NCBI GenBank assembly: GCA_964567785.1
Contig: CAZMOK010000001.1
Coordinates: 93,788 to 157,787, forward strand
Reading direction: 5' to 3'
DNA length: 64,000 bases
DNA from: CAZMOK01 sp964567785
GTDB lineage: Bacteria > Bacteroidota > Bacteroidia > Bacteroidales > JAGOPY01
Position numbers and translations under genes: made by a program. Each line of letters starts with the position of its first letter. The first letter of the stretch is position 1. Below the pieces are notes generated by a model. The model was given only the letters and a program-made list of their open reading frames with translations. It was not told where the DNA came from and made no database searches. Of the stretch, positions 34,976-41,982 are shown piece after piece.

Positions 34976-36313
34976 CTTCGATAAGTTTATCCGTTTTCAC
35001 TACTTCACAATGCGGAACAGCGGGTGATTCGCCTTCTGCCAGCCTGTACCACCGCCAGCACATGGTGCCTTCATGATGGCTGCATGTATCGATCCAGTTG
35101 GGCGTTCCCGGGTCGGAATGGGCAACCACCACCGTAACACTTCCATCTTCGTTGTATACAGCGCTGCTTTTGTTTATGCAAATGTTGAAATAGCGGTAAT
35201 CGAGCGATTCCAGCCAGTAATTGTTCAACTGGAAATTCCATGAATCACACTCGGGGGGCTTTACTCTTATTACCAGCGCTTCATCTTCTCCAAGCTTCCA
35301 GTGGCTATGGTGATAGATGATACTGGAATCACCCCCTGCTGCGTTAGAGGCTTCGGGATCGAACAGGGGCAGTTCGTTGGTGTGTTTCTGAAACCCCTTT
35401 GCCCATTTCGCGAAGAGCAGCGGGGCGCCGGCCACGAACATCGAAGCGGTTTTCAGCCCTTTATCTATTTTTACAGGGGTTACCGGGTCAGGGTGTTTCC
35501 TGCCGTCGAGGTTTTCTATCGTAAATTCTGCCGGCTCTTCCTTGTCACTGTCGAGGAAGGTTTGCCTCACCATCACCAGTGTTGTTTCCTCTTCGATCTT
35601 CAGCCAGTTCTTTCCCTTTGGTTTTTTGCTCAGGATGATCTCGAACGTCCCGTCCTTATCTGTTTCCATGTCGGAGGCATCGAGCTTGCCGCAGGGGGCC
35701 AGGCCGCCAGTGGTCCCGTAATTGCCGTTCTGGGTGTAGAAGCCCAGGAAATGGATAGTATTCCTTTTGCCCGTGATACGGTACTCGTATTTCCCGCTTA
35801 CCTGGGCATTATAATAGTGGTTGTCGGGATTGTCGGCCCCCATCTTGACTGTTTCGTGCACCATTCTCCGGAACACCGGATAGGCGGGATCGTTGTATTC
35901 CACAAAGGCTTCGAGGCCTGCACGTGTGAGCCTTGTNNNNNNNNNNNNNNNNNNNNNNNNNNNNNNNNNNNNNNNNNNNNNNNNNNNNNNNNNNNNNNNN
36001 NNNNNNNNNNNNNNNNNNNNNNNNNNNNNNNNNNNNAGGCGGGATCGTTGTATTCCACAAAGGCTTCGAGGCCTGCACGTGTGAGCCTTGTAAGGTACCT
36101 CAGGCCTTCTGCCTGCTGGAAGGGATCGCGCGGGGCGCCAGGATAAATAAGGGCATTTCCGGCCAGTTTGAGGTTATCGCAAAACTCATCCCAGGCCTTA
36201 CCGCTCACCACCCTCTTCTCCGAAACATTATCTTCGGAAATACCCCTGATCTTCAGTCCAGCACGCCTGAACCAGCCGAAAACCCTCAAAAAAGCGAAAA
36301 GGATGCCTCTCAT
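34965..36313 (-). CDS. DUF1214 domain protein, interrupted by an artificial gap
   Basis: A protein of the DUF1214 type, whose biochemical role is unknown. The gene is broken by 100 N at 35937-36036, and the 55 bases on the two sides (35882-35936 and 36037-36091) are identical. Removing 155 bases joins the two halves in one frame (reading NDPAYPVFRRMV across the joint) and gives 397 residues, so the split is an assembly fault and not a pseudogene. The C-terminal half has the DUF1214 marks NFQLNNYWLESLDYR and VVAHSDPGTPNWIDTCSHHEGTMCWRWY. No signal peptide is clear. First gene of the DUF1214-sulfotransferase-SDR unit, divergent from the SDR at 36371. Confidence 0.82.
35882..35936. repeat. 55-bp flank of the N gap, copy 1
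   Basis: Identical to 36037-36091 over all 55 bases. The copy ends exactly where the N run starts. Best explained as two contig ends that overlap but were scaffolded with a default 100-N gap. Confidence 0.95.
35937..36036. other. Assembly gap of 100 N
   Basis: Exactly 100 unknown bases, the default size used by scaffolders. It lies inside the DUF1214 gene. The flanking 55-bp duplicates show the true gap length is probably minus 55, meaning no sequence is missing. Confidence 0.97.
36037..36091. repeat. 55-bp flank of the N gap, copy 2
   Basis: Identical to 35882-35936. The coding frame of the DUF1214 gene reads through this copy and continues into the sequence left of the first copy. Confidence 0.95.
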
Positions 36314-36370
36314 TCCTGTTTAATTCCTTATTATTGCCGGATTCATTAAACGGGTGTAAATTTATAATAA

Positions 36371-37171
36371 ATGCACAACCTGATCAAAAGATACGGTCAA
36401 TGGGCTTTTATTGCCGGTTCTGCCACCGGTATCGGCGAAGCCTTTTCCCTGGCGCTGGCATCAAAGGGCATGAACCTCATCATGCTCGACCATGACAAGG
36501 CAGCGTTGGAAACAGTGTCAGACAAGATCAGAGACGATTACAAAATTGAAATTGAGAATGTCCCTGCTGATCTTGGAGAAGAACGAGCAACAGACCTTGT
36601 ACTTCAGAAGCTGAAAGAAAAGGAGTGCAGGTTCCTGGTCTATGTTGCCGCCTACAGCAAGGTAAAACCGTTTATTTCAAACACACCGGAAGAGCTCGAT
36701 ACTTATGTCGATGTAAACGTCAGGACGCCCTTACATGTATTTCACCGTTTTGCCGGGGTATTGCAGCAAAACGGAACGGGTGCGATGATCATTATGTCGT
36801 CGCTCGGATCAATGTGGGGCACGAAGTTGCTTATTCCATATAGCGCTACAAAGGCTTTCGACCTGGTGCTTGCCGAATCGCTCCATTACGAGCTGAAAGA
36901 TAAAGATATCGATGTTATGGCCTGTGTGGCCGGGGCCACCACCACCCCCACCTACCTGTCATCGAATCCGCAATACGGTGCAATAAAGCCACCATTGCAG
37001 GAGCCACGGATGGTAGCTGAATCGGCATTGAGAAATGTCGGGAAAAAAGCGGTGCATATCTGTGGTTGGCAGAACAGGCTTTCCTATTTGATCATGACGC
37101 GGTTCTTCTCAAGAGGCGGTGCGGCAAAAGTTTTCAACCGTACCATCGGCCGGATGTACAGGCATATTTAG
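36371..37171 (+). CDS. Short-chain dehydrogenase/reductase
   Basis: Classical SDR of 266 residues with the cofactor motif GSATGIG at residues 16-22, the serine region IIMSSLGS (near 143-147) and the catalytic Y157/K161 in YSATK. VYVAAY replaces the common NNAG. It ends LSYLIMTRFFSRGGAAKVFNRTIGRMYRHI, a C-terminal extension seen in SDRs annotated near fatty-acid or steroid genes; the substrate is not known. The start is the ATG at 36371, 57 bases from the divergent DUF1214 gene, with a near -7 box TAAATTTA between. Its stop overlaps the stop of the convergent SDR at 37168 by three bases. Confidence 0.9.
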   Translation: MHNLIKRYGQWAFIAGSATGIGEAFSLALASKGMNLIMLDHDKAALETVSDKIRDDYKIEIENVPADLGEERATDLVLQKLKEKECRFLVYVAAYSKVKPFISNTPEELDTYVDVNVRTPLHVFHRFAGVLQQNGTGAMIIMSSLGSMWGTKLLIPYSATKAFDLVLAESLHYELKDKDIDVMACVAGATTTPTYLSSNPQYGAIKPPLQEPRMVAESALRNVGKKAVHICGWQNRLSYLIMTRFFSRGGAAKVFNRTIGRMYRHI

Positions 37172-38178
37172 GCTGAGGTGAACTCCCTGGCCCCCGGGTC
37201 GATCTCTTTCCACAATGACAGGGATCTCTCCCAGAGCTTCCTGCCTTCATCTTCATCATAAACCTTCTCATCCATCTCCTTGATCCTGAACATGTGCTGG
37301 TAGCGGTTCGTAACTCCTTCGTAATCATCAGAAACCGACATGTAAATGACCGGAAGGCAGGCTTTGGCAGGCGACCTGAAAATGACCCTGAAGATCGCCT
37401 TGAGGGTTACCCTTAGGAGAAGGGGAGCATCCTTGACAATATTGGAATGGACGGGTCCGGGGCAAATAACATTGATACCGGCCCTGAAACCTCCCTGGTT
37501 CACCCTTCTTGAAAGCTCTGTGGCATAAGTGTTCATGATCAGCTTGAAATAGCTGTAGTTCTCGATCCCTTTTGAAGGGCCATAAGGGATGAATTTCCCG
37601 AATTCATCGTAATCAATGGCCGAGGATCCCTGGTGCGAATCGGACGAGATAAAGAGAACACGGGGCCTGAATTCATCCTTTCCCCGGTTCAGGTCGATTA
37701 TGTTATTCGTGATCAGAAGGTTCGTGAGAATGACATTTGAAAGGTAATTGACCATGAACATCTCATCCTGGCCCGATCCGGTCTTCCTTGCCTTTGCAGA
37801 GGCAACGCCGGCATTCAGTATGGTTACGTCGAGGCTGACCTTGTCGTTCTTCAGTCCTTCCACAAATTCATGGATACTGTCGATCCTGCTCAGGTCAAGG
37901 AACCGCATTTCCACATTTTCCGATCCCGATAGCTTTTTCACCTTTTCACCTGCTTCGGGTATCTTGCTCCGGCAGGCCATGATGACCCTTCCGCCCCTTT
38001 GAGCGGCTTCCACTGCAGTCGCAAAGCCAAGGCCCGATGTGGCCCCGGTTATGAGAACAGTCTTGGTTTCAAAATTGTCGCTTTCTTTTAGTTTTTCTGA
38101 TAGGTCCTGCTTTCTGAAGAGGTCCCAGAAGCCTGCCAGGGCAGCCACCACAGGATTGTCGAAACGTCCGTGAGACAT
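37168..38178 (-). CDS. Short-chain dehydrogenase/reductase, paralogue of 32687-33685
   Basis: SDR with cofactor motif TGATSGLG at 44-51, LNAGV at 121-125, serine region FISSDS (near 178-181) and catalytic Y208/K212 (YSYFK). It shares the 40-residue N-terminal extension, the MFMVNY segment and a late FRSPAKACLPVIYMS block (FKSPEKASEPVVYLA in the other copy) with the SDR at 32687-33685. The 336-residue length matches. A -7 box at 38198-38205 on its own strand points to independent expression. Together with the sulfotransferase and DUF1214 genes it forms an accessory redox and sulfation locus of unknown product. Confidence 0.88.
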   Translation of the reverse strand: MSHGRFDNPVVAALAGFWDLFRKQDLSEKLKESDNFETKTVLITGATSGLGFATAVEAAQRGGRVIMACRSKIPEAGEKVKKLSGSENVEMRFLDLSRIDSIHEFVEGLKNDKVSLDVTILNAGVASAKARKTGSGQDEMFMVNYLSNVILTNLLITNNIIDLNRGKDEFRPRVLFISSDSHQGSSAIDYDEFGKFIPYGPSKGIENYSYFKLIMNTYATELSRRVNQGGFRAGINVICPGPVHSNIVKDAPLLLRVTLKAIFRVIFRSPAKACLPVIYMSVSDDYEGVTNRYQHMFRIKEMDEKVYDEDEGRKLWERSLSLWKEIDPGAREFTSA

Positions 38179-38185
38179 AAAGAGG

Positions 38186-38193
38186 TATTTTTG
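38186..38193 (+). promoter_or_regulatory. -7 box for the DUF2079 gene
   Basis: TATTTTTG is an exact -7 box on the plus strand, 8 bases outside the start of the divergent SDR gene. A leader of about 45 bases would precede the ATG at 38245. Confidence 0.45.
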
Positions 38194-38197
38194 GGCT

Positions 38198-38205
38198 CAA
38201 ATGTA
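38198..38205 (-). promoter_or_regulatory. -7 box for the SDR gene at 37168-38178
   Basis: CAAATGTA on the plus strand is TACATTTG on the minus strand, an exact -7 box, 20 bases from the SDR start. It lies only four bases from the plus-strand box at 38186-38193, so polymerases at the two promoters would compete. Confidence 0.45.
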
Positions 38206-38244
38206 GTAAATTAGCGGCACCGACAGATTTTGGCGGAAAACTAT

Positions 38245-39702
38245 ATGCAATGGATAAGTAAAAACAGGTGGCTGCTTGCTGTAATGCTTTTCTTTACAGC
38301 CGTATATGCGGTAATAGCGATCCCTAACCACTATCTCTTCCGCACTTCTGCGCTGGATCTCGGCCTTTATACAAATGCACTTTACGATTACATCCGGTTA
38401 CAGTGGAACGACAGCACCCTGTTCATGGATGTACCCCAGAACCTGCTGGCCGACCATTTCGACCTTTACCTGGTGATCTTTTCCCCGCTCTCGCTATTGT
38501 TCGGAACCTATACCCTGCTTATTGTCCAGGTGATTGCCATCGTCATGGGGGGGCTGGGTATATACAGGTATTTCAGGCTTGTTTCAGACAAGGATTGGTT
38601 GCCGCTTCTGGCAATGATCCACTTTTACCTCTTTTTCGGTATCTTCTCGGCCGTTTCGTTCGATTATCACAGCAGCGTGGTGGCAGCCATGGTGCTACCC
38701 TGGTTTTTCTATTATTTCAGGAAACGGAAATACGGGCCTGCATCAGCACTGGTACTTTTCATGCTCATTTCAAAGGAGAATACCGCCTTATGGCTTGTCT
38801 TTGTCTTCCTGGGGCTTCTCTTCGAATATTTAAGGGACCGCAAGGCCGCAGGGTACCTGGTGATCTATTCGTCCTTCTCACTGGCATGGTTCCTGCTCAT
38901 AGTTTTTTACGTGATGCCTGCCTTATCATCCGAAGGCACTTTTCCGCATTTCAGGTATTCGGTCCTCGGCAATGATCCTGTATCCTTCATCAGGAATTTC
39001 TTCAGTGCCCCATTTCACAGCCTGTCTCTTCTTTTCAACAATCACATGCCCTTTGGATATGGGGATCATGTCAAGGTCGAACTCCACCTTTTCGTGCTGC
39101 TTTCAGGATTGTATCTTCTGGTCTTCAGGCCTCAGTACCTTTTCATGCTAATCCCTGTATATTTCCAGAAGATGTACCACGACAATGTGTGGGTTTGGAG
39201 CGTTGCCGCCCATTACAGCGTTGAGTTCGCACCAATACTGACGATTGGAGCCTTCTCAGTAATAAACAGCTTCAGGAGACCACGCCACGGGAAAGTCATC
39301 GCAATGGCTGCAGTCGCATTCTCCCTGTTCGTAACTGTCAGGCTGATGGACAACACGGTGATCTTCTACGATAAATCCAGGATAAGGATCTACAGCCAGT
39401 CTCATTACCAGAGGGATTATGACACCGGTGCCGTTAGGAAAGCATTGAAGCTCATACCCGGCGATGCAGCAGTGAGCGCCCAGTCAGGCTTTTTGCCCCA
39501 CCTGTCGTTGAGGGACAAGATCTATCTTTTCCCAATTGTGAAAGATGCAGAATATATTGTGATCTCGGAAAAAGAGAACACTTACCCCCTGGATAAAGAG
39601 GGGTATTATGAAACGGTGAAGGATATCCTGACAACGCCGGGATGGGAGATCATTGAAAGCTTTGATGGTTTCTTCCTGGTGAAAAGGAAGTTGGTTCACT
39701 GA
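38245..39702 (+). CDS. DUF2079 polytopic membrane protein
   Basis: Inner-membrane protein of the DUF2079 family, which resembles GT-C glycosyltransferase-type membrane proteins; function not established. Marks of the family are FRTSALDLGLYTNALYDY, NLLADHFDLYLVIFSPL with the ADHF segment, and FGIFSAVSFDYHSSVVAAM. About ten hydrophobic segments can be seen, followed by a soluble C-terminal part. I use the ATG at 38245; a TTG at 38230 would add five residues. The stop codon lies inside the left end of an inverted repeat at 39698-39709. Confidence 0.82.
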   Translation: MQWISKNRWLLAVMLFFTAVYAVIAIPNHYLFRTSALDLGLYTNALYDYIRLQWNDSTLFMDVPQNLLADHFDLYLVIFSPLSLLFGTYTLLIVQVIAIVMGGLGIYRYFRLVSDKDWLPLLAMIHFYLFFGIFSAVSFDYHSSVVAAMVLPWFFYYFRKRKYGPASALVLFMLISKENTALWLVFVFLGLLFEYLRDRKAAGYLVIYSSFSLAWFLLIVFYVMPALSSEGTFPHFRYSVLGNDPVSFIRNFFSAPFHSLSLLFNNHMPFGYGDHVKVELHLFVLLSGLYLLVFRPQYLFMLIPVYFQKMYHDNVWVWSVAAHYSVEFAPILTIGAFSVINSFRRPRHGKVIAMAAVAFSLFVTVRLMDNTVIFYDKSRIRIYSQSHYQRDYDTGAVRKALKLIPGDAAVSAQSGFLPHLSLRDKIYLFPIVKDAEYIVISEKENTYPLDKEGYYETVKDILTTPGWEIIESFDGFFLVKRKLVH

Positions 39703-39821
39703 CATTTTTATCCGAGATCGTCAGATCCACGGGTTCGTTGCCTTTCATAGTAAAACCAAAGATAATGAATCACCTGAAGGTGTCACATCTACGGAAGGTA
39801 GTTGTATTGAAAAATGTCAGT
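39698..39821. mobile_element. MITE-like element with 12-bp perfect terminal inverted repeats
   Basis: ACTGACATTTTT at 39698-39709 is the exact reverse complement of AAAAATGTCAGT at 39810-39821. The two ends enclose 100 bases without a reading frame. A small inner hairpin, CACCTGAAGGTG, is also present. No clear target-site duplication is visible at the outer edges. The element lies between convergent genes and contributes the TGA stop of the DUF2079 gene. It could instead be a long-range RNA structure; other copies in the genome would decide. Confidence 0.45.
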
Positions 39822-39837
39822 AAAGGTTGGATGATGG

Positions 39838-40059
39838 TTATTGTATGAGCCTGGCATATACCGCAGGAGGAGATATGGAATCGTCGATCCTCGTTTCGAT
39901 GATGTTTGTGTAATCATTGAAAAAACGGGACAGTTTTCCGTATTTGATGCCATTATGCCTCAATATGGCACCGATTTCAGCTAAATTAGCCCAACCTTCA
40001 GAATCAGCACAACTGTTAACAGCTTCCTTTAAAATATTTTCAATCTCTTCCCTTTCCAC
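39838..40059 (-). CDS. Stand-alone OST-HTH/LOTUS-like domain protein
   Basis: Small protein of 73 residues that looks like a single OST-HTH/LOTUS domain, a winged-helix RNA-binding fold. The pattern fits: an N-terminal helix (EEIENILKEAVNSC), then GWANLAEIGAILRHNG, then the KYGKLSRFF helix with the KYG-L core, then IIETRID and a closing strand. In bacteria this domain is usually joined to a NYN nuclease; here it is alone. The start is a GTG at 40057-40059. A -7 box at 40096-40103 would give it its own transcript. The family call is from pattern alone, so moderate. Confidence 0.6.
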   Translation of the reverse strand: MEREEIENILKEAVNSCADSEGWANLAEIGAILRHNGIKYGKLSRFFNDYTNIIETRIDDSISPPAVYARLIQ

Positions 40060-40095
40060 AATTGATAATTTTTAAAGCCGGTTAACTGATTGATA

Positions 40096-40103
40096 CAAAT
40101 ATA
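40096..40103 (-). promoter_or_regulatory. -7 box for the LOTUS-like gene
   Basis: CAAATATA on the plus strand is TATATTTG on the minus strand, an exact -7 box 37 bases from the GTG start. Confidence 0.45.
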
Positions 40104-40244
40104 CTAAATATGACCTTAAATGTCTATTAATAAGATGGATAAAATTGACATGATCCCTAATTCCCGGCAACATAGCTGAATTGTTCTTAAATATTCCTAT
40201 CTATACTTATCTTTATCTACTCATCATAAAATTTTCATATCACA

Positions 40245-41975
40245 ATGGAATACAGAAAGCTCTTTATAATTACCGGGGTAATATTGTCTGCGATCGTCAT
40301 AGTTGTTGTGATCGGCGGGTTGCTGGCAAGCCCTCTAGCAGAGAGGGCAATACGATCGATCCTTGATGATGATCCCCTGCATGGTCATAAGATCGAATTC
40401 AGGAAGGTAAATGTGAGCCTGCTTACTTTTTCGGGGTCGATCAAAGACCTTACCGTGGAACCGGAGCCAGTTATGTTCAGTGAGGAGGTGCCCGACAGTC
40501 TTTTCGGCGTGCCACTGATAAAGGCTTCCGTAAAACAGGTGAGCTTGAAAAACCTGGAGATATTTGACCTTTTGTTCAGGAAGAAATTAAGGGTCAATGC
40601 CATCAGCATAAGGGCCCCTGAAATCAATTATTCCATACCGGCAACGAAGCATGGAAAAATAGAACAAGAGAAGAAAGAAGGAAACATCATGGAGGACCTC
40701 GATTCTTTCAATCTGGAATATATCGAGATAGTGGACGGGAAATTTTACCTGGCTGAAAAAGGCAAGGAGCCCTTTTTGCTCAGCGACAATTATAATCTCA
40801 GCCTTTCAGGAATAGATGTAATAATTGACGACAAATTTGATTTCACTGAAGACCTTTCCTTTAAAAAGGGCATAGCACAATTAAAAGACAATCAGTTCCT
40901 GCTCCCCGGGGAGCTTTATGACCTGAAAGCCGGAGAGATCGGTTTCGATTATTCAGATTCACTTCTTCTCGTCACTGAATTTGAATTAATTCCCAATTTC
41001 AGTAAAGCGGAGTTCGGCTGGAAGAATGGGACCCAGACCGACAGGTTTGATATTTCCATAGATACTTTACTGGCTTCCGACATTCATTTCAGCAACCTTA
41101 TGAAGCACCTGGATATCCGGCTCGGCAGTTTGTCCCTGGCAGGCGCTGATATCAATATATACAGGGACAAGAATGTCCCGTTCGACTTCTCCAAATATCC
41201 GAAACTGCCGCATCAGTCACTTGTCGGGCTGCCCCTGTCGCTGCTGATCGATTCCATTGACATAAGCCGTGTGGATCTTCAGTACGAGGAGTTACAGGAA
41301 GGGGAGGATGCTCCCGGTGTCATCAGACTGAACGATGGAAATATCAGGGTGTACAATATTACAAGTACTGAAAAAGCTGTCAATGACAAAGAGTCGATGA
41401 GAATCGCCGGCAGGTTCATGTTACAGGGCAAGGCACCTTTTGATATGGAAATTGAGCTTCCTTATGCGCAGCGCTTCGGGGAATTTAAATACAGTGGATC
41501 TATCGGTGAAATGGCGCTTAAAGGCCTCAACAGCATGACAATACCTTCAGAAGGGATCAACATACTTGAGGGGAACCTCAACAGCTTCGAATTCAGTATG
41601 AACGCCAATGAATTTTATGCACTTGGCACCGCAAGCTTTTATTATCATGACGTTAAGATCGAGATAATGAAGAAAGACAATGGCATTGTGGAAGAACAGC
41701 ATTCATGGTCCTTTCTGAGCAGCCTTGCCAATATCGCCATCAGGAAAGACAATCCGCATAAGAGAAGGCCGGGGAAGGTTGCCATAGCCCATTTTATGAG
41801 AGACAGGAACAAAGGTATCGTTAACCTGATGGTTAAACCGCTTATAAAGTCGATGGTCAATACGCTGACCCCGGGTAACAGGTATCTTTATGATGATGGT
41901 AATACAAGGGAGTATGAAAGGAAACTCGAAAGGGTTCTGAAGGAAGCAGAAAAGGATCTGTCGAACAATAGGTAG
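40245..41975 (+). CDS. AsmA/DUF748-like membrane-anchored protein
   Basis: Probable envelope protein with one N-terminal membrane helix (about residues 7-29, IITGVILSAIVIVVVIGGLLA), followed by about 540 residues in the periplasm. The opening layout, helix then SPLAERAIRSIL then a region with IEFRKVNVSLLTFSGSIKDLTVE, resembles AsmA and DUF748 proteins, now thought by many to act in lipid transport between membranes. Repeated segments of the form LSLAGADINIYRD, ISRVDLQYEELQ and FMLQGKAPFDMEIELPY fit the beta-groove build of that group. It is convergent with the propeller protein (7-base gap). Function in this organism is not known. Confidence 0.65.
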   Translation: MEYRKLFIITGVILSAIVIVVVIGGLLASPLAERAIRSILDDDPLHGHKIEFRKVNVSLLTFSGSIKDLTVEPEPVMFSEEVPDSLFGVPLIKASVKQVSLKNLEIFDLLFRKKLRVNAISIRAPEINYSIPATKHGKIEQEKKEGNIMEDLDSFNLEYIEIVDGKFYLAEKGKEPFLLSDNYNLSLSGIDVIIDDKFDFTEDLSFKKGIAQLKDNQFLLPGELYDLKAGEIGFDYSDSLLLVTEFELIPNFSKAEFGWKNGTQTDRFDISIDTLLASDIHFSNLMKHLDIRLGSLSLAGADINIYRDKNVPFDFSKYPKLPHQSLVGLPLSLLIDSIDISRVDLQYEELQEGEDAPGVIRLNDGNIRVYNITSTEKAVNDKESMRIAGRFMLQGKAPFDMEIELPYAQRFGEFKYSGSIGEMALKGLNSMTIPSEGINILEGNLNSFEFSMNANEFYALGTASFYYHDVKIEIMKKDNGIVEEQHSWSFLSSLANIAIRKDNPHKRRPGKVAIAHFMRDRNKGIVNLMVKPLIKSMVNTLTPGNRYLYDDGNTREYERKLERVLKEAEKDLSNNR

Positions 41976-41982
41976 TGGCTTC

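Noticed and set aside
35882..36091. True tandem duplication in the DUF1214 gene
   Set aside because: The copies end exactly at the 100-N run and removal of one copy with the gap restores the frame, which points to an assembly overlap.
35301..36146. Plus-strand frame running through the N gap
   Set aside because: It is antisense to the DUF1214 gene and includes the unknown bases, so it is an artefact.
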